Positions 9,288 through 18,410 of a stretch of DNA of 64,000 bases are shown piece after piece. The stretch comes from Xylanimonas cellulosilytica DSM 15894. GTDB lineage: Bacteria; Actinomycetota; Actinomycetes; Actinomycetales; Cellulomonadaceae. A model generated the notes under the pieces. It was not told where the DNA came from, did no database searches, and was given only the letters and a program-made list of their open reading frames with translations. The translations under genes were made by a program, and so were the position numbers. Numbering within the stretch: position 1 is the stretch's first letter; the number at the start of each line of letters is the position of its first letter. The stretch is from NCBI RefSeq assembly GCF_000024965.1, contig NC_013530.1, forward strand, positions 1,798,001 through 1,862,000, read 5' to 3'.

Positions 9288-11195
9288 ATGAAGTTGGCCA
9301 ACCCCAGCACGCGACGATCGCGGCCGGTCCGCACGCTCGTCGTCTTTGCGGTCCTGACGATGCTGCTGCCGCTCGCGGGCCTCGTCGCCGGTACGTTCAT
9401 CGACGGACGTAGTGCCGAGAACCCTGACGGTGCGGGCTTCGCCCCGGGTCTCGCGCTCGACCTCGAGGGCGGCACCCAGATCATCCTGACGCCGACGGCG
9501 ACGGACGGCTCCCAGATCACGGACGCCACGGTCTCCGAGGCGATCAACGTCATCCGCCAGCGCATCGACGCGAATGGCGTGACCGAGGCCGAGATCACCA
9601 GCCAGGGCGGCCAGAACATCGTGGTCGGCATCCCCGGCAAGCCGGACGAGGCCACGATCGCCCTGGTCAGCCAGTCGGCGCAGATGCGTTTCAGGCCCGT
9701 GCTGACGATCGACTACGGCTTCCCGCTGCCGGAGGACGAGAGCGAGGCGGCCGACGACGAGACGGCCGACGACGCCACCGCCGACGACGCCGCGGAGGAG
9801 TCCGAGGCGCCGGTCATCGAGAACCCGAGCGACCTGGCCCAGATCACCGACGAGATCCAGCAGCAGTTCGACGACCTCGACTGCACCGCCGAGGGCGCCC
9901 TGGTGGGCCGCGGCGGGGACGACCCGGACGCCCCGCTCGTCACGTGCTCCACCGACGGCCTGTTCAAATACATCCTGGGGCCCGTCGAGGTCGAGGGCAC
10001 GCACATCAAGCAGGCGACGTCGGGCCTGATGCCGGGGCCGAACAACACGGTCACCAACGAGTGGGGCGTCTCGCTGACCCTCGACTCGGTGGGCGCCGAG
10101 CAGTTCGCGGTGACCTCGCAGCGCCTGTACGACTTCGGTGACGGCAACCCGCAGAACCAGTTCGCGATCGTGCTGGACGGCAACGTGGTCTCGGCCCCGG
10201 GCATCAACACGCCCATCCGGGACGGCCGCGCGCAGATCTCCGGCTCGTTCACGCGCGAGTCCGCGGCCACGCTGGCCAACCAGCTCAGCTTCGGTGCGCT
10301 GCCCATCCAGTTCGAGGTGCAGAGCCAGCAGGAGATCTCGGCGACCCTCGGTTCCGAGCAGCTCCAGAAGGGCATCATCGCCGGCCTCATCGGCCTGGTG
10401 CTCGTGGTGGTCTACTCGCTGTTCCAGTACCGCACGCTCGGCCTGCTGACCGTGGCCTCGCTGGTCGTGGCGGGCGTGATCACGTACGTCACGATCGCGT
10501 TGCTGAGCTGGGGGATGGGCTACCGCCTCTCGCTGCCCGGCGTGGCGGGTCTGATCGTGGCCATCGGCTTCACGGCGGACTCGTTCATCGTGTACTTCGA
10601 ACGAATCCGTGACGAGCTGCGCAACGGTCGCACCCTGCACTTCGCCGTGCAGCACGGCTGGCAGCGTGCCCGCCGCACCATCTACGCGGCCAAGGCCGTC
10701 AACCTCATCTCCGCGGTCATCCTGTACTTCCTCGCCGTCGGCGGCGTGCAGGGCTTCGCGTTCACGCTCGGCCTGACGACGGTGATCGACGTCATGGTGG
10801 TCGTGTGGTTCACCCACCCCGTCATGGAGCTGCTCGCCAAGGTGCGGTTCTTCCGCGACGGCCACATCGCCTCGGGCCTCAACCGCGGGCGCCTGGCGCT
10901 GACCGCGGCGAAGCCCCGCTACGCCGGTGCCGGCCGTGTGGCCATGCCGGCGAGCGTCTCCGAGGAGGCGGCCGCCGAGGTCGCGTCCCAGGTCGACGCC
11001 GGGGTGGATGCCGGGACGGGCCCGGTCGCCGGCGAGCCCGCGCTCGTCGGCGCGGTGGGGCGCTCGTCGCTGCCCGCTCCCGCGACGGACGAGACCGGCC
11101 GCCGCCTGACCATCGCCGAACGTCGTGCCGCGGAGCGAAGAGCTGCCGCAGGGACGACCGGGTCGGGCACCGCCGAGAACGAGGAGGGCCGCTGA
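9288..11195 (+). CDS. secD: protein translocase subunit SecD
   Basis: A 635-residue SecD, the proton-driven auxiliary of the Sec translocon. An N-terminal membrane helix (residues about 17-37), a large exported domain with the substrate-binding repeat (ALDLEGGTQI and the family motif LRQRIDANGV-like VIRQRIDANG), then five membrane helices from about residue 365 to 520. An acidic low-complexity insert (about residues 150-175, many Asp/Ala/Glu) interrupts the exported domain. ATG 9288 was preferred over an in-frame ATG at 9267 because it follows AGAGAAG and begins MKLANPSTRR. A 100-residue cytoplasmic Ala/Arg/Glu-rich tail follows. It is one base from secF. Confidence 0.96.
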   Translation: MKLANPSTRRSRPVRTLVVFAVLTMLLPLAGLVAGTFIDGRSAENPDGAGFAPGLALDLEGGTQIILTPTATDGSQITDATVSEAINVIRQRIDANGVTEAEITSQGGQNIVVGIPGKPDEATIALVSQSAQMRFRPVLTIDYGFPLPEDESEAADDETADDATADDAAEESEAPVIENPSDLAQITDEIQQQFDDLDCTAEGALVGRGGDDPDAPLVTCSTDGLFKYILGPVEVEGTHIKQATSGLMPGPNNTVTNEWGVSLTLDSVGAEQFAVTSQRLYDFGDGNPQNQFAIVLDGNVVSAPGINTPIRDGRAQISGSFTRESAATLANQLSFGALPIQFEVQSQQEISATLGSEQLQKGIIAGLIGLVLVVVYSLFQYRTLGLLTVASLVVAGVITYVTIALLSWGMGYRLSLPGVAGLIVAIGFTADSFIVYFERIRDELRNGRTLHFAVQHGWQRARRTIYAAKAVNLISAVILYFLAVGGVQGFAFTLGLTTVIDVMVVVWFTHPVMELLAKVRFFRDGHIASGLNRGRLALTAAKPRYAGAGRVAMPASVSEEAAAEVASQVDAGVDAGTGPVAGEPALVGAVGRSSLPAPATDETGRRLTIAERRAAERRAAAGTTGSGTAENEEGR

Positions 11196-11196
11196 C

Positions 11197-12288
11197 ATGG
11201 CCGGGTTCAGCTTCGCCGCATGGGGCAACGACCTGTACACGGGTCGTCGCTCGTACCCGATCGTCGCGCAGCGCAAGCGGTGGTTCACCGTCGCCGTCGC
11301 GCTGGCGGTCGCCTCGATCGCCATCCTCGGTATCAAGGGCCTGTCCCTGGGCATCGACTTCCGTGGTGGCACCGAGATCTCCGTCGAGAACGTCTCGACC
11401 ACCACGCAGGGGCCGGCCATCGACGCCGTCCGCGCCGTCGTGCCGGGTGACGAGCCCCGCGTCGCGTCCCTGGGCGCGAACGCGCTGCGCATCCAGACCA
11501 CCACGCTGACCCCGGAAGAGGTCGCCGACGTGACCGCCCTGCTGGTCGAGGCGTACGGCATCGACGCGGCCACGGACATCAGCGTGTCGACGGTCGGCCC
11601 GACGTGGGGCCAGGGCGTCTCGCTGCGGGCCCTGTGGGGCGTCGTGGTGTTCGTCCTGGCGGCGGCCGCGTTCATGGCCGTGTACTTCCGCGCCTGGCGG
11701 ATGTCGGTCGCCGCGATCGTCTCGATGCTGTTCGACCTGCTCCTGTCCGCCGGCGTGTACGCGCTGATCGGGTGGGAGGTCACGCCGTCGACCATCATCG
11801 GCTTCCTGACCATCCTGGGCTTCTCGCTCTACGACAAGATGGTCGTGTTCGACAAGGTCCGTGAGAACGCCGAGGGAGTCCTGGACCAGCGCCGCACCAC
11901 CTACGGCGAGCGCGCGAACCTGGCCGTCAACCAGACGCTGGTCCGCTCCATCAACACCTCGGTGGTGGCGCTGCTGCCCGTCGCCGGCATCCTCTTCGTG
12001 GGGGCGCTGCTGCTGGGTGCGGGCACGCTGCGCGACCTGTCCCTGTCCCTGTTCGTCGGTATCGCGGTCGGTGCCGCGTCATCGCTGTTCCTCGCGACGC
12101 CGCTCGACGTGGCGCTGCGTGAGCGGGAGCCGAAGATCAAGGCGCACACGGCCGCGGTCCTCGCGGCGCGCGCCGGGACGGCTGCCGACGCGGGCGTCGA
12201 CGAGGAGCTCGCCGTCGCGGGCGTCGTCACCCAGCTGCGCCCCGGACAGCACCTGGGCCAGGGCGCCCAGCCCCGCAAGAAGCGCTGA
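11197..12288 (+). CDS. secF: protein translocase subunit SecF
   Basis: A 363-residue SecF, partner of SecD. It begins MAGFSFAAWGNDLYTG, followed by the first membrane helix at about 30-48, the conserved GIDFRGGTEI at about 52, an exported domain, and five further helices between about 145 and 310. The C-terminal 60 residues are a cytoplasmic Ala/Arg tail. ATG 11197 follows GAGGAGGG by 8 nt, so I rejected the upstream in-frame start at 11125 that overlaps secD. Its stop overlaps the apt start (TGATG). Confidence 0.96.
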   Translation: MAGFSFAAWGNDLYTGRRSYPIVAQRKRWFTVAVALAVASIAILGIKGLSLGIDFRGGTEISVENVSTTTQGPAIDAVRAVVPGDEPRVASLGANALRIQTTTLTPEEVADVTALLVEAYGIDAATDISVSTVGPTWGQGVSLRALWGVVVFVLAAAAFMAVYFRAWRMSVAAIVSMLFDLLLSAGVYALIGWEVTPSTIIGFLTILGFSLYDKMVVFDKVRENAEGVLDQRRTTYGERANLAVNQTLVRSINTSVVALLPVAGILFVGALLLGAGTLRDLSLSLFVGIAVGAASSLFLATPLDVALREREPKIKAHTAAVLAARAGTAADAGVDEELAVAGVVTQLRPGQHLGQGAQPRKKR

Positions 12289-12893
12289 TGTCGGACGACA
12301 TCTCCGTCGTCGCCCTGTCCGGCCTCGGGTCGGACAGGGCGGCGGAGGTCCGCGCGCTGATCCGCGACGTGCCCGGCTACCCGCACGACCCGATCGTCTT
12401 CCGCGACATCACACCGCTGCTCGCCGACGGCGAGGCGCTGCGTGACGTCGTGGAGGCCTTCGCCCGCCTCTGCGAGGGCTCCTCGGACGGCGCCACCGGG
12501 CATCCCGTGGACGTCGTGGCGGGCATGGAGGCGCGCGGGTTCCTGCTCGGTGCGCCCCTGGCGACCCGGCTCGGGGTCGGGTTCGTGCCGCTGCGCAAGG
12601 CGGGCAAGCTGCCGCCGCCCGTCGAGCGGGTCTCCTACGACCTCGAGTACGGGTCGGCGGCCATCGAGCTGCGCACCGGGACTCTTCCGGCGGGTGCCCG
12701 CGTTCTTCTGGTCGACGACGTGCTGGCCACGGGTGGCACCGCAGCGGCGGCGGCCGAGCTCGTGGAGCGGTGCGGTGGCCAGGTGGTGGCCGCGGCGTTC
12801 CTGCTGGAGCTCGGCGGCCTGGGCGGCCGGGAGCGTCTGACCGGCAGGGTCGTGGAGACGCTGCTGCGCGTCGACGACCCTGCGTCGTCGTAG
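12288..12893 (+). CDS. apt: adenine phosphoribosyltransferase
   Basis: A 201-residue type I phosphoribosyltransferase that turns adenine and PRPP into AMP. The PRPP-binding loop VLLVDDVLATGGTAAAA is intact; the family region VAGMEARGFLLGAPLA and the FRDITPLL start motif identify adenine as the base. It overlaps the secF stop by 1 bp and precedes rel, an order (secDF-apt-rel) common in bacteria. Its TAG stop also starts the -10 box of rel. Confidence 0.95.
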   Translation: MSDDISVVALSGLGSDRAAEVRALIRDVPGYPHDPIVFRDITPLLADGEALRDVVEAFARLCEGSSDGATGHPVDVVAGMEARGFLLGAPLATRLGVGFVPLRKAGKLPPPVERVSYDLEYGSAAIELRTGTLPAGARVLLVDDVLATGGTAAAAAELVERCGGQVVAAAFLLELGGLGGRERLTGRVVETLLRVDDPASS

Positions 12894-12896
12894 ACT
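12891..12896 (+). promoter_or_regulatory. -10 box of rel (TAGACT) built on the apt stop codon
   Basis: TAGACT begins with the apt stop codon. Transcription would start near 12903, leaving a short leader with GGAAGGAGG before the rel ATG at 12928. Confidence 0.55.
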
Positions 12897-12927
12897 GTCG
12901 GCCTCGTAGCGGCGGAAGGAGGCGCGC

Positions 12928-15273
12928 ATGAGTGACGAGGTCAAGGCCGCGCGCGCCGAGGGCGCGGTCGGTACGAGCGCTTCGACGCCGAGCACCGGCA
13001 TCCGCAGCCGCCTGGTCCGCCTCGGGGTACGCGGTGGCGGAGGCGTCAGCCCTGCTCTCGAACCGCTGCTCCAGGCGGTGCGCGCCGCTCACCCCAAGTC
13101 CGATCTCGCGGTCATCGAGCGGGCGTACACGGTGGCCGAGAAGGCGCACCGGGGCCAGCTCCGCAAGAGCGGCGACCCGTACATCACGCACCCGGTGTCG
13201 GTGGCGACGATCCTGGCCGAGCTCGGCTTCGAGGGCACCACGATCGCCGCGGCCCTGCTGCACGACACGGTCGAGGACACCGACTACTCGCTCGACCAGC
13301 TCCGCACCGACTTCGGCGACGATGCCGCCCTGCTGGTCGACGGCGTCACCAAGCTCGACAAGGTGAAGTACGGCGACGCCGCCCAGGCCGAGACCGTGCG
13401 CAAGATGGTCGTGGCGATGGCCAAGGACATCCGCGTGCTGGTCATCAAGCTCGCCGACCGTCTGCACAACGCGCGCACCTGGAAGTACGTGCCGTCGTCG
13501 TCGGCGGAGCGCAAGGCGCGCGAGACGCTCGAGATCTACGCCCCGCTGGCGCACCGCCTGGGCATGAACACCATCAAGTGGGAGCTGGAGGACCTGTCCT
13601 TCCAGGCCCTCTACCCCAAGGTGTACGACGAGATCGTGCACCTGGTGGCCGAGCGCGCCCCGGCGCGCGAGGAGTACCTGTCGGTGGTGCGCGAGCAGAT
13701 CCAGGCCGACCTGCGCGGCGCGAAGATCAAGGCCACCGTCACCGGGCGGCCCAAGCACTACTACTCGATCTACCAGAAGATGATCGTCCGGGGGCACGAC
13801 TTCCAGGACATCTACGACCTGGTGGGCACGCGCGTCCTGGTGGACTCGGTGCGCGACTGCTATGCGGCGCTCGGCGCCCTGCACGCGCGCTGGAACCCGG
13901 TCCCGGGCCGGTTCAAGGACTACATCGCGATGCCCAAGTTCAACATGTACCAGTCGTTGCACACGACGGTCGTGGGGCCGGGCGGCAAGCCCGTCGAGAT
14001 CCAGATCCGCACGCACGACATGCACCGCCGGGCGGAGTACGGCGTCGCGGCGCACTGGAAGTACAAGGAACCGGCGAAGCAGGGCAAGCCCGGCGCCACC
14101 CCCGAGGAGCAGCGCACCAACGACATGGCATGGCTGCGCCAGCTCGTCGACTGGCAGCGGGAGACGGCCGACCCCAGCGAGTTCCTGGACTCGCTGCGCT
14201 ACGAGATCGGCGGCGCCGAGGTCTACGTGTTCACGCCGAAGGGCCAGGTCATGGCCCTTCCGGCAGGGTCGACGCCGGTGGACTTCGCCTACTCGGTGCA
14301 CACCGAGGTGGGCCACCGCACCATGGGCGCGCGCGTCAACGGGCGCCTGGTGCCGCTCGACTCGCAGCTCCAGAACGGCGACGTCGTCGACATCCTCACC
14401 TCGAAGGCGGAGAGCGCCGGGCCGAGCCGCGACTGGCTGTCCTTCGTGAAGTCCGCGCGGGCGCGCAACAAGATCCGTGCCTGGTTCACCAAGGAGCGCC
14501 GCGAGGAGGCCATCGAGCACGGCCGCGACGCCATCACCAAGGCGATGCGCAAGCAGAACCTGCCGATCCAGCGCCTGCTCTCGCACGAGACGCTGGTGGG
14601 CCTGGCCACGGAGCTGCGGTTCGCGGACGTCTCCGCGCTGTACGCGGCCGTGGGCGAGGGACACGTGTCCGCGCCGCACGTCGTCGAGCTGCTGGTCAAG
14701 TCCCTCGGCGGAGCGGACGGCACCGAGGAGGACACGGCCGAGGCAGCCGTCCCGGGCGTGCCGACGACGCCGCGGCGGACCCGCACCGGTGACCCGGGCA
14801 TCGTCGTGCGCGGGGTCGAGGACATCTGGGTCAAGCTCGCCAAGTGCTGTACCCCGGTGCCGGGCGACGAGATCATCGGGTTCGTCACGCGCGGCGCCGG
14901 CGTCTCGGTGCACCGGGCGGACTGCGCGAACGTCGACGGGCTGCGGGCGCAGCCGGAGCGCATCGTCGACGTGGCCTGGTCCACCGGGTCGAGCGCCACG
15001 TTCCTGGTGCAGATCCAGGTCGAGGCGCTCGACCGCTCCCGTCTGCTGTCGGACATCACCCGGGTGCTGTCCGACAACCACGTCAACATCCTCTCGGCGA
15101 GCGTCTCGACCACCCAGGACCGCATCGCGATGTCCCGGTACGTGTTCGAGATGGCCGAGCCGGCGCACCTGGCGCAGGTGCTCTCCGCGGTGCGCAAGGT
15201 CGACGGAGTCTTCGACGTCTACCGCATCACCGGCGCCAAGGCCGCCGCCGCCCCGCACCTCCCGCCCCTGTAG
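12928..15273 (+). CDS. rel: bifunctional (p)ppGpp synthetase/hydrolase Rel
   Basis: A 781-residue long-form RSH protein that makes and degrades the stringent-response alarmone. Domain order: HD hydrolase with the HDTVED motif (about residue 112), synthetase with [10 protein letters not shown] (about 328; the RXKD form seen in bifunctional enzymes), TGS (about 430-490, starting VYVFTPKGQ), a zinc-finger/helical region with [16 protein letters not shown], and a C-terminal ACT domain (about 690-765). A roughly 40-residue N-terminal extension is specific to Actinobacteria. GGAAGGAGG precedes the ATG. It has its own -10 box. After the stop comes a repeat cluster rather than the usual DUF349/cyclophilin genes. 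Confidence 0.97.
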   Translation: MSDEVKAARAEGAVGTSASTPSTGIRSRLVRLGVRGGGGVSPALEPLLQAVRAAHPKSDLAVIERAYTVAEKAHRGQLRKSGDPYITHPVSVATILAELGFEGTTIAAALLHDTVEDTDYSLDQLRTDFGDDAALLVDGVTKLDKVKYGDAAQAETVRKMVVAMAKDIRVLVIKLADRLHNARTWKYVPSSSAERKARETLEIYAPLAHRLGMNTIKWELEDLSFQALYPKVYDEIVHLVAERAPAREEYLSVVREQIQADLRGAKIKATVTGRPKHYYSIYQKMIVRGHDFQDIYDLVGTRVLVDSVRDCYAALGALHARWNPVPGRFKDYIAMPKFNMYQSLHTTVVGPGGKPVEIQIRTHDMHRRAEYGVAAHWKYKEPAKQGKPGATPEEQRTNDMAWLRQLVDWQRETADPSEFLDSLRYEIGGAEVYVFTPKGQVMALPAGSTPVDFAYSVHTEVGHRTMGARVNGRLVPLDSQLQNGDVVDILTSKAESAGPSRDWLSFVKSARARNKIRAWFTKERREEAIEHGRDAITKAMRKQNLPIQRLLSHETLVGLATELRFADVSALYAAVGEGHVSAPHVVELLVKSLGGADGTEEDTAEAAVPGVPTTPRRTRTGDPGIVVRGVEDIWVKLAKCCTPVPGDEIIGFVTRGAGVSVHRADCANVDGLRAQPERIVDVAWSTGSSATFLVQIQVEALDRSRLLSDITRVLSDNHVNILSASVSTTQDRIAMSRYVFEMAEPAHLAQVLSAVRKVDGVFDVYRITGAKAAAAPHLPPL

Positions 15274-15287
15274 TCCCGCGCCCCGCT

Positions 15288-15388
15288 GGTCGAGCCTGTC
15301 GGGTCTCCGGCGGTTGAGCCTGTCGAAACCCCTCCGCTGGTTGAGCCCGTCGAAACCGCTCTTCCCGGTGGTTGAGCCTGTCGAAACC
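15288..15388 (+). repeat. cluster of the 19-mer GGTTGAGCCTGTCGAAACC
   Basis: Exact copies at 15312-15330 and 15370-15388, a one-base variant at 15339-15357 and a degenerate copy at 15288-15305, spaced 27-31 bp apart. Each copy is an imperfect palindrome (GGTT...AACC). The same 19-mer recurs in both orientations at 26882-26943. The cluster lies between rel and ligC; read in frame it adds a false N-terminus to the ligase. Confidence 0.9.
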
Positions 15389-15404
15389 CGGCAGCATCGT
15401 CGGC

Positions 15405-16577
15405 ATGCCCCTGCCGCTGACCCCGCCGATCCTGCCGATGCTGGCCCGGTCGGCCCCGTCCGTCCCGGACCAGCCCGACGACCCCTCGACACCAGGGACC
15501 GCCACCCGGGCGTGGGTCTACGAGCCCAAGTGGGACGGGTTCCGCGCGATCGTCTACCGCGACGGTGACGACGTGCGCATCGACTCGCGCAACGCGCGGC
15601 CCATGCAGCGCTACTTCCCGGAGGTGGTCGAGGCGGTCCTCGCGGCCCTCCCGGAGCGTTGCGTCGTCGACGGCGAGATCGTCGTCGCGCAACCTGGCGA
15701 CGGAGCGGGCGACCTGCGCCGCGCGCATCTCGACTTCGAGGTGCTGTCGCAGCGCATCCACCCGGCCGCCTCCCGGGTGCGGATGCTGGCCGAGTCCGTG
15801 CCCGCGAGCCTGGTCGTCTTCGACGTGCTCGCGCTCGACGACGCCGACCTCACCGCGCGCCCGCTGCGCGATCGGCTGGCCGCGCTCGACAGGCTCGCGC
15901 TCACCGGCCCGCAGGTCTTCGCGACGCCGCGCACCACCGACGCCGCCGTCGCGCGCGAGTGGTTCGAGCGGTTCGAGGGGGCGGGCCTGGACGGCGTCGT
16001 CGCCAAGCCCTTGGACGGCGCGTACCAGCCGGACAAGCGCGCCATGCTGAAGGTCAAGCACGCCCGCACCGCCGACGTCGTCCTGGCGGGCTACCGGCTG
16101 CACAAGACGTCGACGGCGGACCGGCCACTGATCGGCTCGCTGCTGCTGGGGCTGCACGACGACGCCGGGCAGCTCCAGTTCGTGGGCGTCGCGGCGTCGT
16201 TCCCGGCGTCGCGGCGGGCGGCGCTCGTCGAGGAGCTCGCCTCCCTGGTCGTGCAGCCCGGAACCCCGGACCATGCCGCGCACCCGTGGGGCGCCTGGCA
16301 GGATCCGGCCGCCGGTGACGGGACCGCGGGGGAGCGCCGCCCGGGAGCCCAGTCCCGCTGGAGCGCGGGCAAGGACCTGTCGTTCACACCGCTGCGGGCC
16401 GAGCGGGTGCTGGAGGTGGGGTACGACCACATGGAGGGCACCCGGTTCCGGCACACGGCCCAGTTCAAGCGCTGGCGGCCCGACCGGGAGCCGGCGTCGT
16501 GCACCTTCTCCCAACTCGAGGAGCCGGTCGGCTACGACCTCGCGTCGCTGCTGCCGGGTGCACCCGGGACGGCCTGA
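15405..16577 (+). CDS. ligC: ATP-dependent DNA ligase (LigC-like)
   Basis: A 390-residue ATP-dependent DNA ligase with an adenylation domain and an OB-fold domain but no extra nuclease or polymerase domains, as in mycobacterial LigC. The adenylated lysine is K42 in YEPKWDGFR (motif I); other motifs are VDGEIVV (III region), DGVVAKP (IV) and LKVKHARTADVV (V). I began at ATG 15405; an in-frame GTG at 15372 would only add residues encoded by the 19-mer repeat. No ribosome binding site is evident. It faces the LigD-type polymerase gene across a 42-bp gap, which suggests a shared end-joining function, although no ku gene is present. Confidence 0.9.
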   Translation: MPLPLTPPILPMLARSAPSVPDQPDDPSTPGTATRAWVYEPKWDGFRAIVYRDGDDVRIDSRNARPMQRYFPEVVEAVLAALPERCVVDGEIVVAQPGDGAGDLRRAHLDFEVLSQRIHPAASRVRMLAESVPASLVVFDVLALDDADLTARPLRDRLAALDRLALTGPQVFATPRTTDAAVAREWFERFEGAGLDGVVAKPLDGAYQPDKRAMLKVKHARTADVVLAGYRLHKTSTADRPLIGSLLLGLHDDAGQLQFVGVAASFPASRRAALVEELASLVVQPGTPDHAAHPWGAWQDPAAGDGTAGERRPGAQSRWSAGKDLSFTPLRAERVLEVGYDHMEGTRFRHTAQFKRWRPDREPASCTFSQLEEPVGYDLASLLPGAPGTA

Positions 16578-16619
16578 CGCCGACGAGCTCTCCAACGGGG
16601 CGGGGGCAGCCTGCGGGCG

Positions 16620-17735
16620 CTACCGCGGCGCCTGACCTGGGCCGCCGTCTTCGGCGTCGTCGCGCGGCCGGTCGCGGTCGCGGGAAGGCTGGACGCGCTT
16701 CGGCTCGCCGGGCATCTTCGGATACTCCGGCGGGTAGGGCAGGTCGCCGAGCCCGTGCTCCTCCTCGTCGCGCCGAGCCAGCTCCAGGGCCGCGTCGAGC
16801 GAGCAGTCCAGCGCCGGGTCGCGGTCGGCGCGCAGCGGGGCGAACAGGTCGCCCACCTCGGCGAACCGGGCCGGCATCGTCGTGAGGTCGAAGTCCGCAG
16901 GCCGCACGGTCCCCACCTCGTCCCACGTCAGCGGCGCGGACACGGTCGCCTGCGCGCGGGCGCGCACCGAGTACGCCGAGGCGATGGTGCGGTCCCGGGC
17001 CATCTGGTTGTAGTCGACGAAGATGCGCTCCCCGCGCTCCTCCTTCCACCACCTCGTGGTGACCTGATCGGGCAGCCGCCGCTCCAGCTCACGCCCGATG
17101 GCGATGGTCGCCCGCCGGGCCTGCGCGAACGACCAGCGCGGGGCGATCGGCACGAACACGTGCAGCCCGCGCCCGCCCGACGTCTTGGGGTAGCCCGTCA
17201 GCCCCAGCTCGCCCAGCACCTCGCGCAGCACCGGCGCGACCCGCGCGGCATCGTCGAACGTGGTGCCCGGCTGCGGGTCGAGGTCGATGCGGAGCTGGTC
17301 GACGGCCTCGACGTCGTCACGTCGCACCGGCCACGGGTGGAACGTCAGCGTGCCCAGGTTCGCGGCCCAGGCGACGACGGCGAGCTCGGTGGGCGCGACC
17401 TCCGCGGCGGTGCGGCCGGACGGGAACGCGATCGTGGCGGTCTCGACGTACTCCGGGGCACCCTGCGGTACCCGCTTCTGGTAGAACGCGTCGCCGCGGG
17501 AGTCGGCGCGGGTGGCCATGACCGCCCCGTCGAAGAAGCCCTTCGGCCACCGCTCCAGCGTCGTCGGACGGTGCAGCAGGGCTCCGAGGATGCCGTCTCC
17601 CACCGCGAGGAAGTACTCGACCACCTGGAGCTTGGTGATCCCGAGTGCCGGGAAGACGACCCGGTCGGGGGAGGAGACGCGCACGGGACGGCCGGCCGCG
17701 TCGACCTCGACGGCGGGAGCTGCGGACGGTGGCAT
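16620..17735 (-). CDS. LigD-type DNA polymerase/primase (PolDom, NHEJ)
   Basis: A 371-residue archaeo-eukaryotic-primase-like polymerase, the stand-alone form of the LigD polymerase domain, used to fill gaps during non-homologous end joining. Seen: DRVVFPALGITKLQVVEYF near the start, the metal-binding DLDP motif in LRIDLDPQPG (about residue 147), the SGGRGLHVFVP strand, and the template-binding VDYNQMARDRTIASAYS. The last 50 residues are a charged Pro/Arg/Asp tail. I chose the ATG at 17735 (leaderless -10 correctly spaced) over one 9 bp upstream. Convergent with ligC; downstream of the 199-residue gene. Confidence 0.9.
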   Translation of the reverse strand: MPPSAAPAVEVDAAGRPVRVSSPDRVVFPALGITKLQVVEYFLAVGDGILGALLHRPTTLERWPKGFFDGAVMATRADSRGDAFYQKRVPQGAPEYVETATIAFPSGRTAAEVAPTELAVVAWAANLGTLTFHPWPVRRDDVEAVDQLRIDLDPQPGTTFDDAARVAPVLREVLGELGLTGYPKTSGGRGLHVFVPIAPRWSFAQARRATIAIGRELERRLPDQVTTRWWKEERGERIFVDYNQMARDRTIASAYSVRARAQATVSAPLTWDEVGTVRPADFDLTTMPARFAEVGDLFAPLRADRDPALDCSLDAALELARRDEEEHGLGDLPYPPEYPKMPGEPKRVQPSRDRDRPRDDAEDGGPGQAPR

Positions 17736-17742
17736 GGCCCCC

Positions 17743-17748
17743 ACGCTA
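17743..17748 (-). promoter_or_regulatory. leaderless -10 box of the LigD-type polymerase gene (TAGCGT, minus strand)
   Basis: On the minus strand TAGCGT is followed by 7 nt and the ATG. The TAG is also the stop codon of the upstream 199-residue gene. Confidence 0.55.
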
Positions 17749-18345
17749 GGGTTTGGCGCCCACGGAGGCGACCCGGTCGCGGGCCGCCGCCAGCACCTCG
17801 CGCGCCTGAGGCCGCCCCGGCGCCCGCGTGCGGCGCTCCAGGGCGCGCGACGCGGCGGCCAGGTCGGCGCCCGCCGACTGCAGGTCCAGGACCAGCCTCA
17901 GCGAGCGTGCCGGCGGCAGCCGCAGGGCCACCTCGACGGCGGTGCGCTCCGGCGTCGTGACCCGCACCCCGGCGAGCCGCACCGAGTCCGACACCAGGCC
18001 CGGGCCCGACCACACCGTCGCGAACGTCCACACCTCCGGGCGGTGCGTGCCGGTACGGTGCGCCAGCACCAGGCGGTCCGGGGGAGGGCCGCCGCAGTGC
18101 ACCCAGGCGGCGCTCGGGCCCGTCACGACCGTGCGGGCGGGCACGCGCGGCCGGAGCGCCGCGGCACGCGTCTCCGGGGTCACCGGGGCGTGCACCGGCA
18201 CCGCCGCGTCGCCGTCCAGGACGCGCAGGGCGCCGTCGCGGACCAGCAGGTCCCACGCGACACGACCGCCGACGTCGGCGGGGCGCACGACGAGCGACGG
18301 CGCGCGGGGCGGTGCCAGCAGGGCAGAGACGACGGCGGGCTCCAT
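17746..18345 (-). CDS. hypothetical protein, weakly AbiEi-antitoxin-like
   Basis: A 199-residue protein I cannot name firmly. The middle and C-terminal parts (GPSAAWVHCG near residue 79, then LAGVRVTTPERTAVEVAL near 124) resemble a widespread actinobacterial group related to AbiEi-type antitoxins/DUF559-linked proteins, which share a TTPxRTAxxxA pattern. No winged-helix N-terminus or nuclease motif is obvious and no toxin partner lies nearby, so an abortive-infection role is only a guess. It has a leaderless-type promoter and ends exactly where the polymerase promoter begins. It lies in the inserted segment between rel and the DUF349 gene. Confidence 0.6.
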   Translation of the reverse strand: MEPAVVSALLAPPRAPSLVVRPADVGGRVAWDLLVRDGALRVLDGDAAVPVHAPVTPETRAAALRPRVPARTVVTGPSAAWVHCGGPPPDRLVLAHRTGTHRPEVWTFATVWSGPGLVSDSVRLAGVRVTTPERTAVEVALRLPPARSLRLVLDLQSAGADLAAASRALERRTRAPGRPQAREVLAAARDRVASVGAKP

Positions 18346-18353
18346 GCCCCGGC

Positions 18354-18359
18354 ACGCTA
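18354..18359 (-). promoter_or_regulatory. leaderless -10 box (TAGCGT, minus strand) of the 199-residue gene
   Basis: TAGCGT on the minus strand lies 8 nt before the ATG at 18345. It is the same hexamer as used by the next gene downstream. Confidence 0.5.
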
Positions 18360-18410
18360 GTCGCGTGCGCGGTGGCAGGGAGCCCGCCTGTGGACAACCG
18401 GCGGACGCCT

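Noticed and set aside
15372-15404. N-terminal extension of LigC (MSLSKPG...)
   Set aside because: These residues come from the last copy of the 19-mer repeat; homology begins after ATG 15405.
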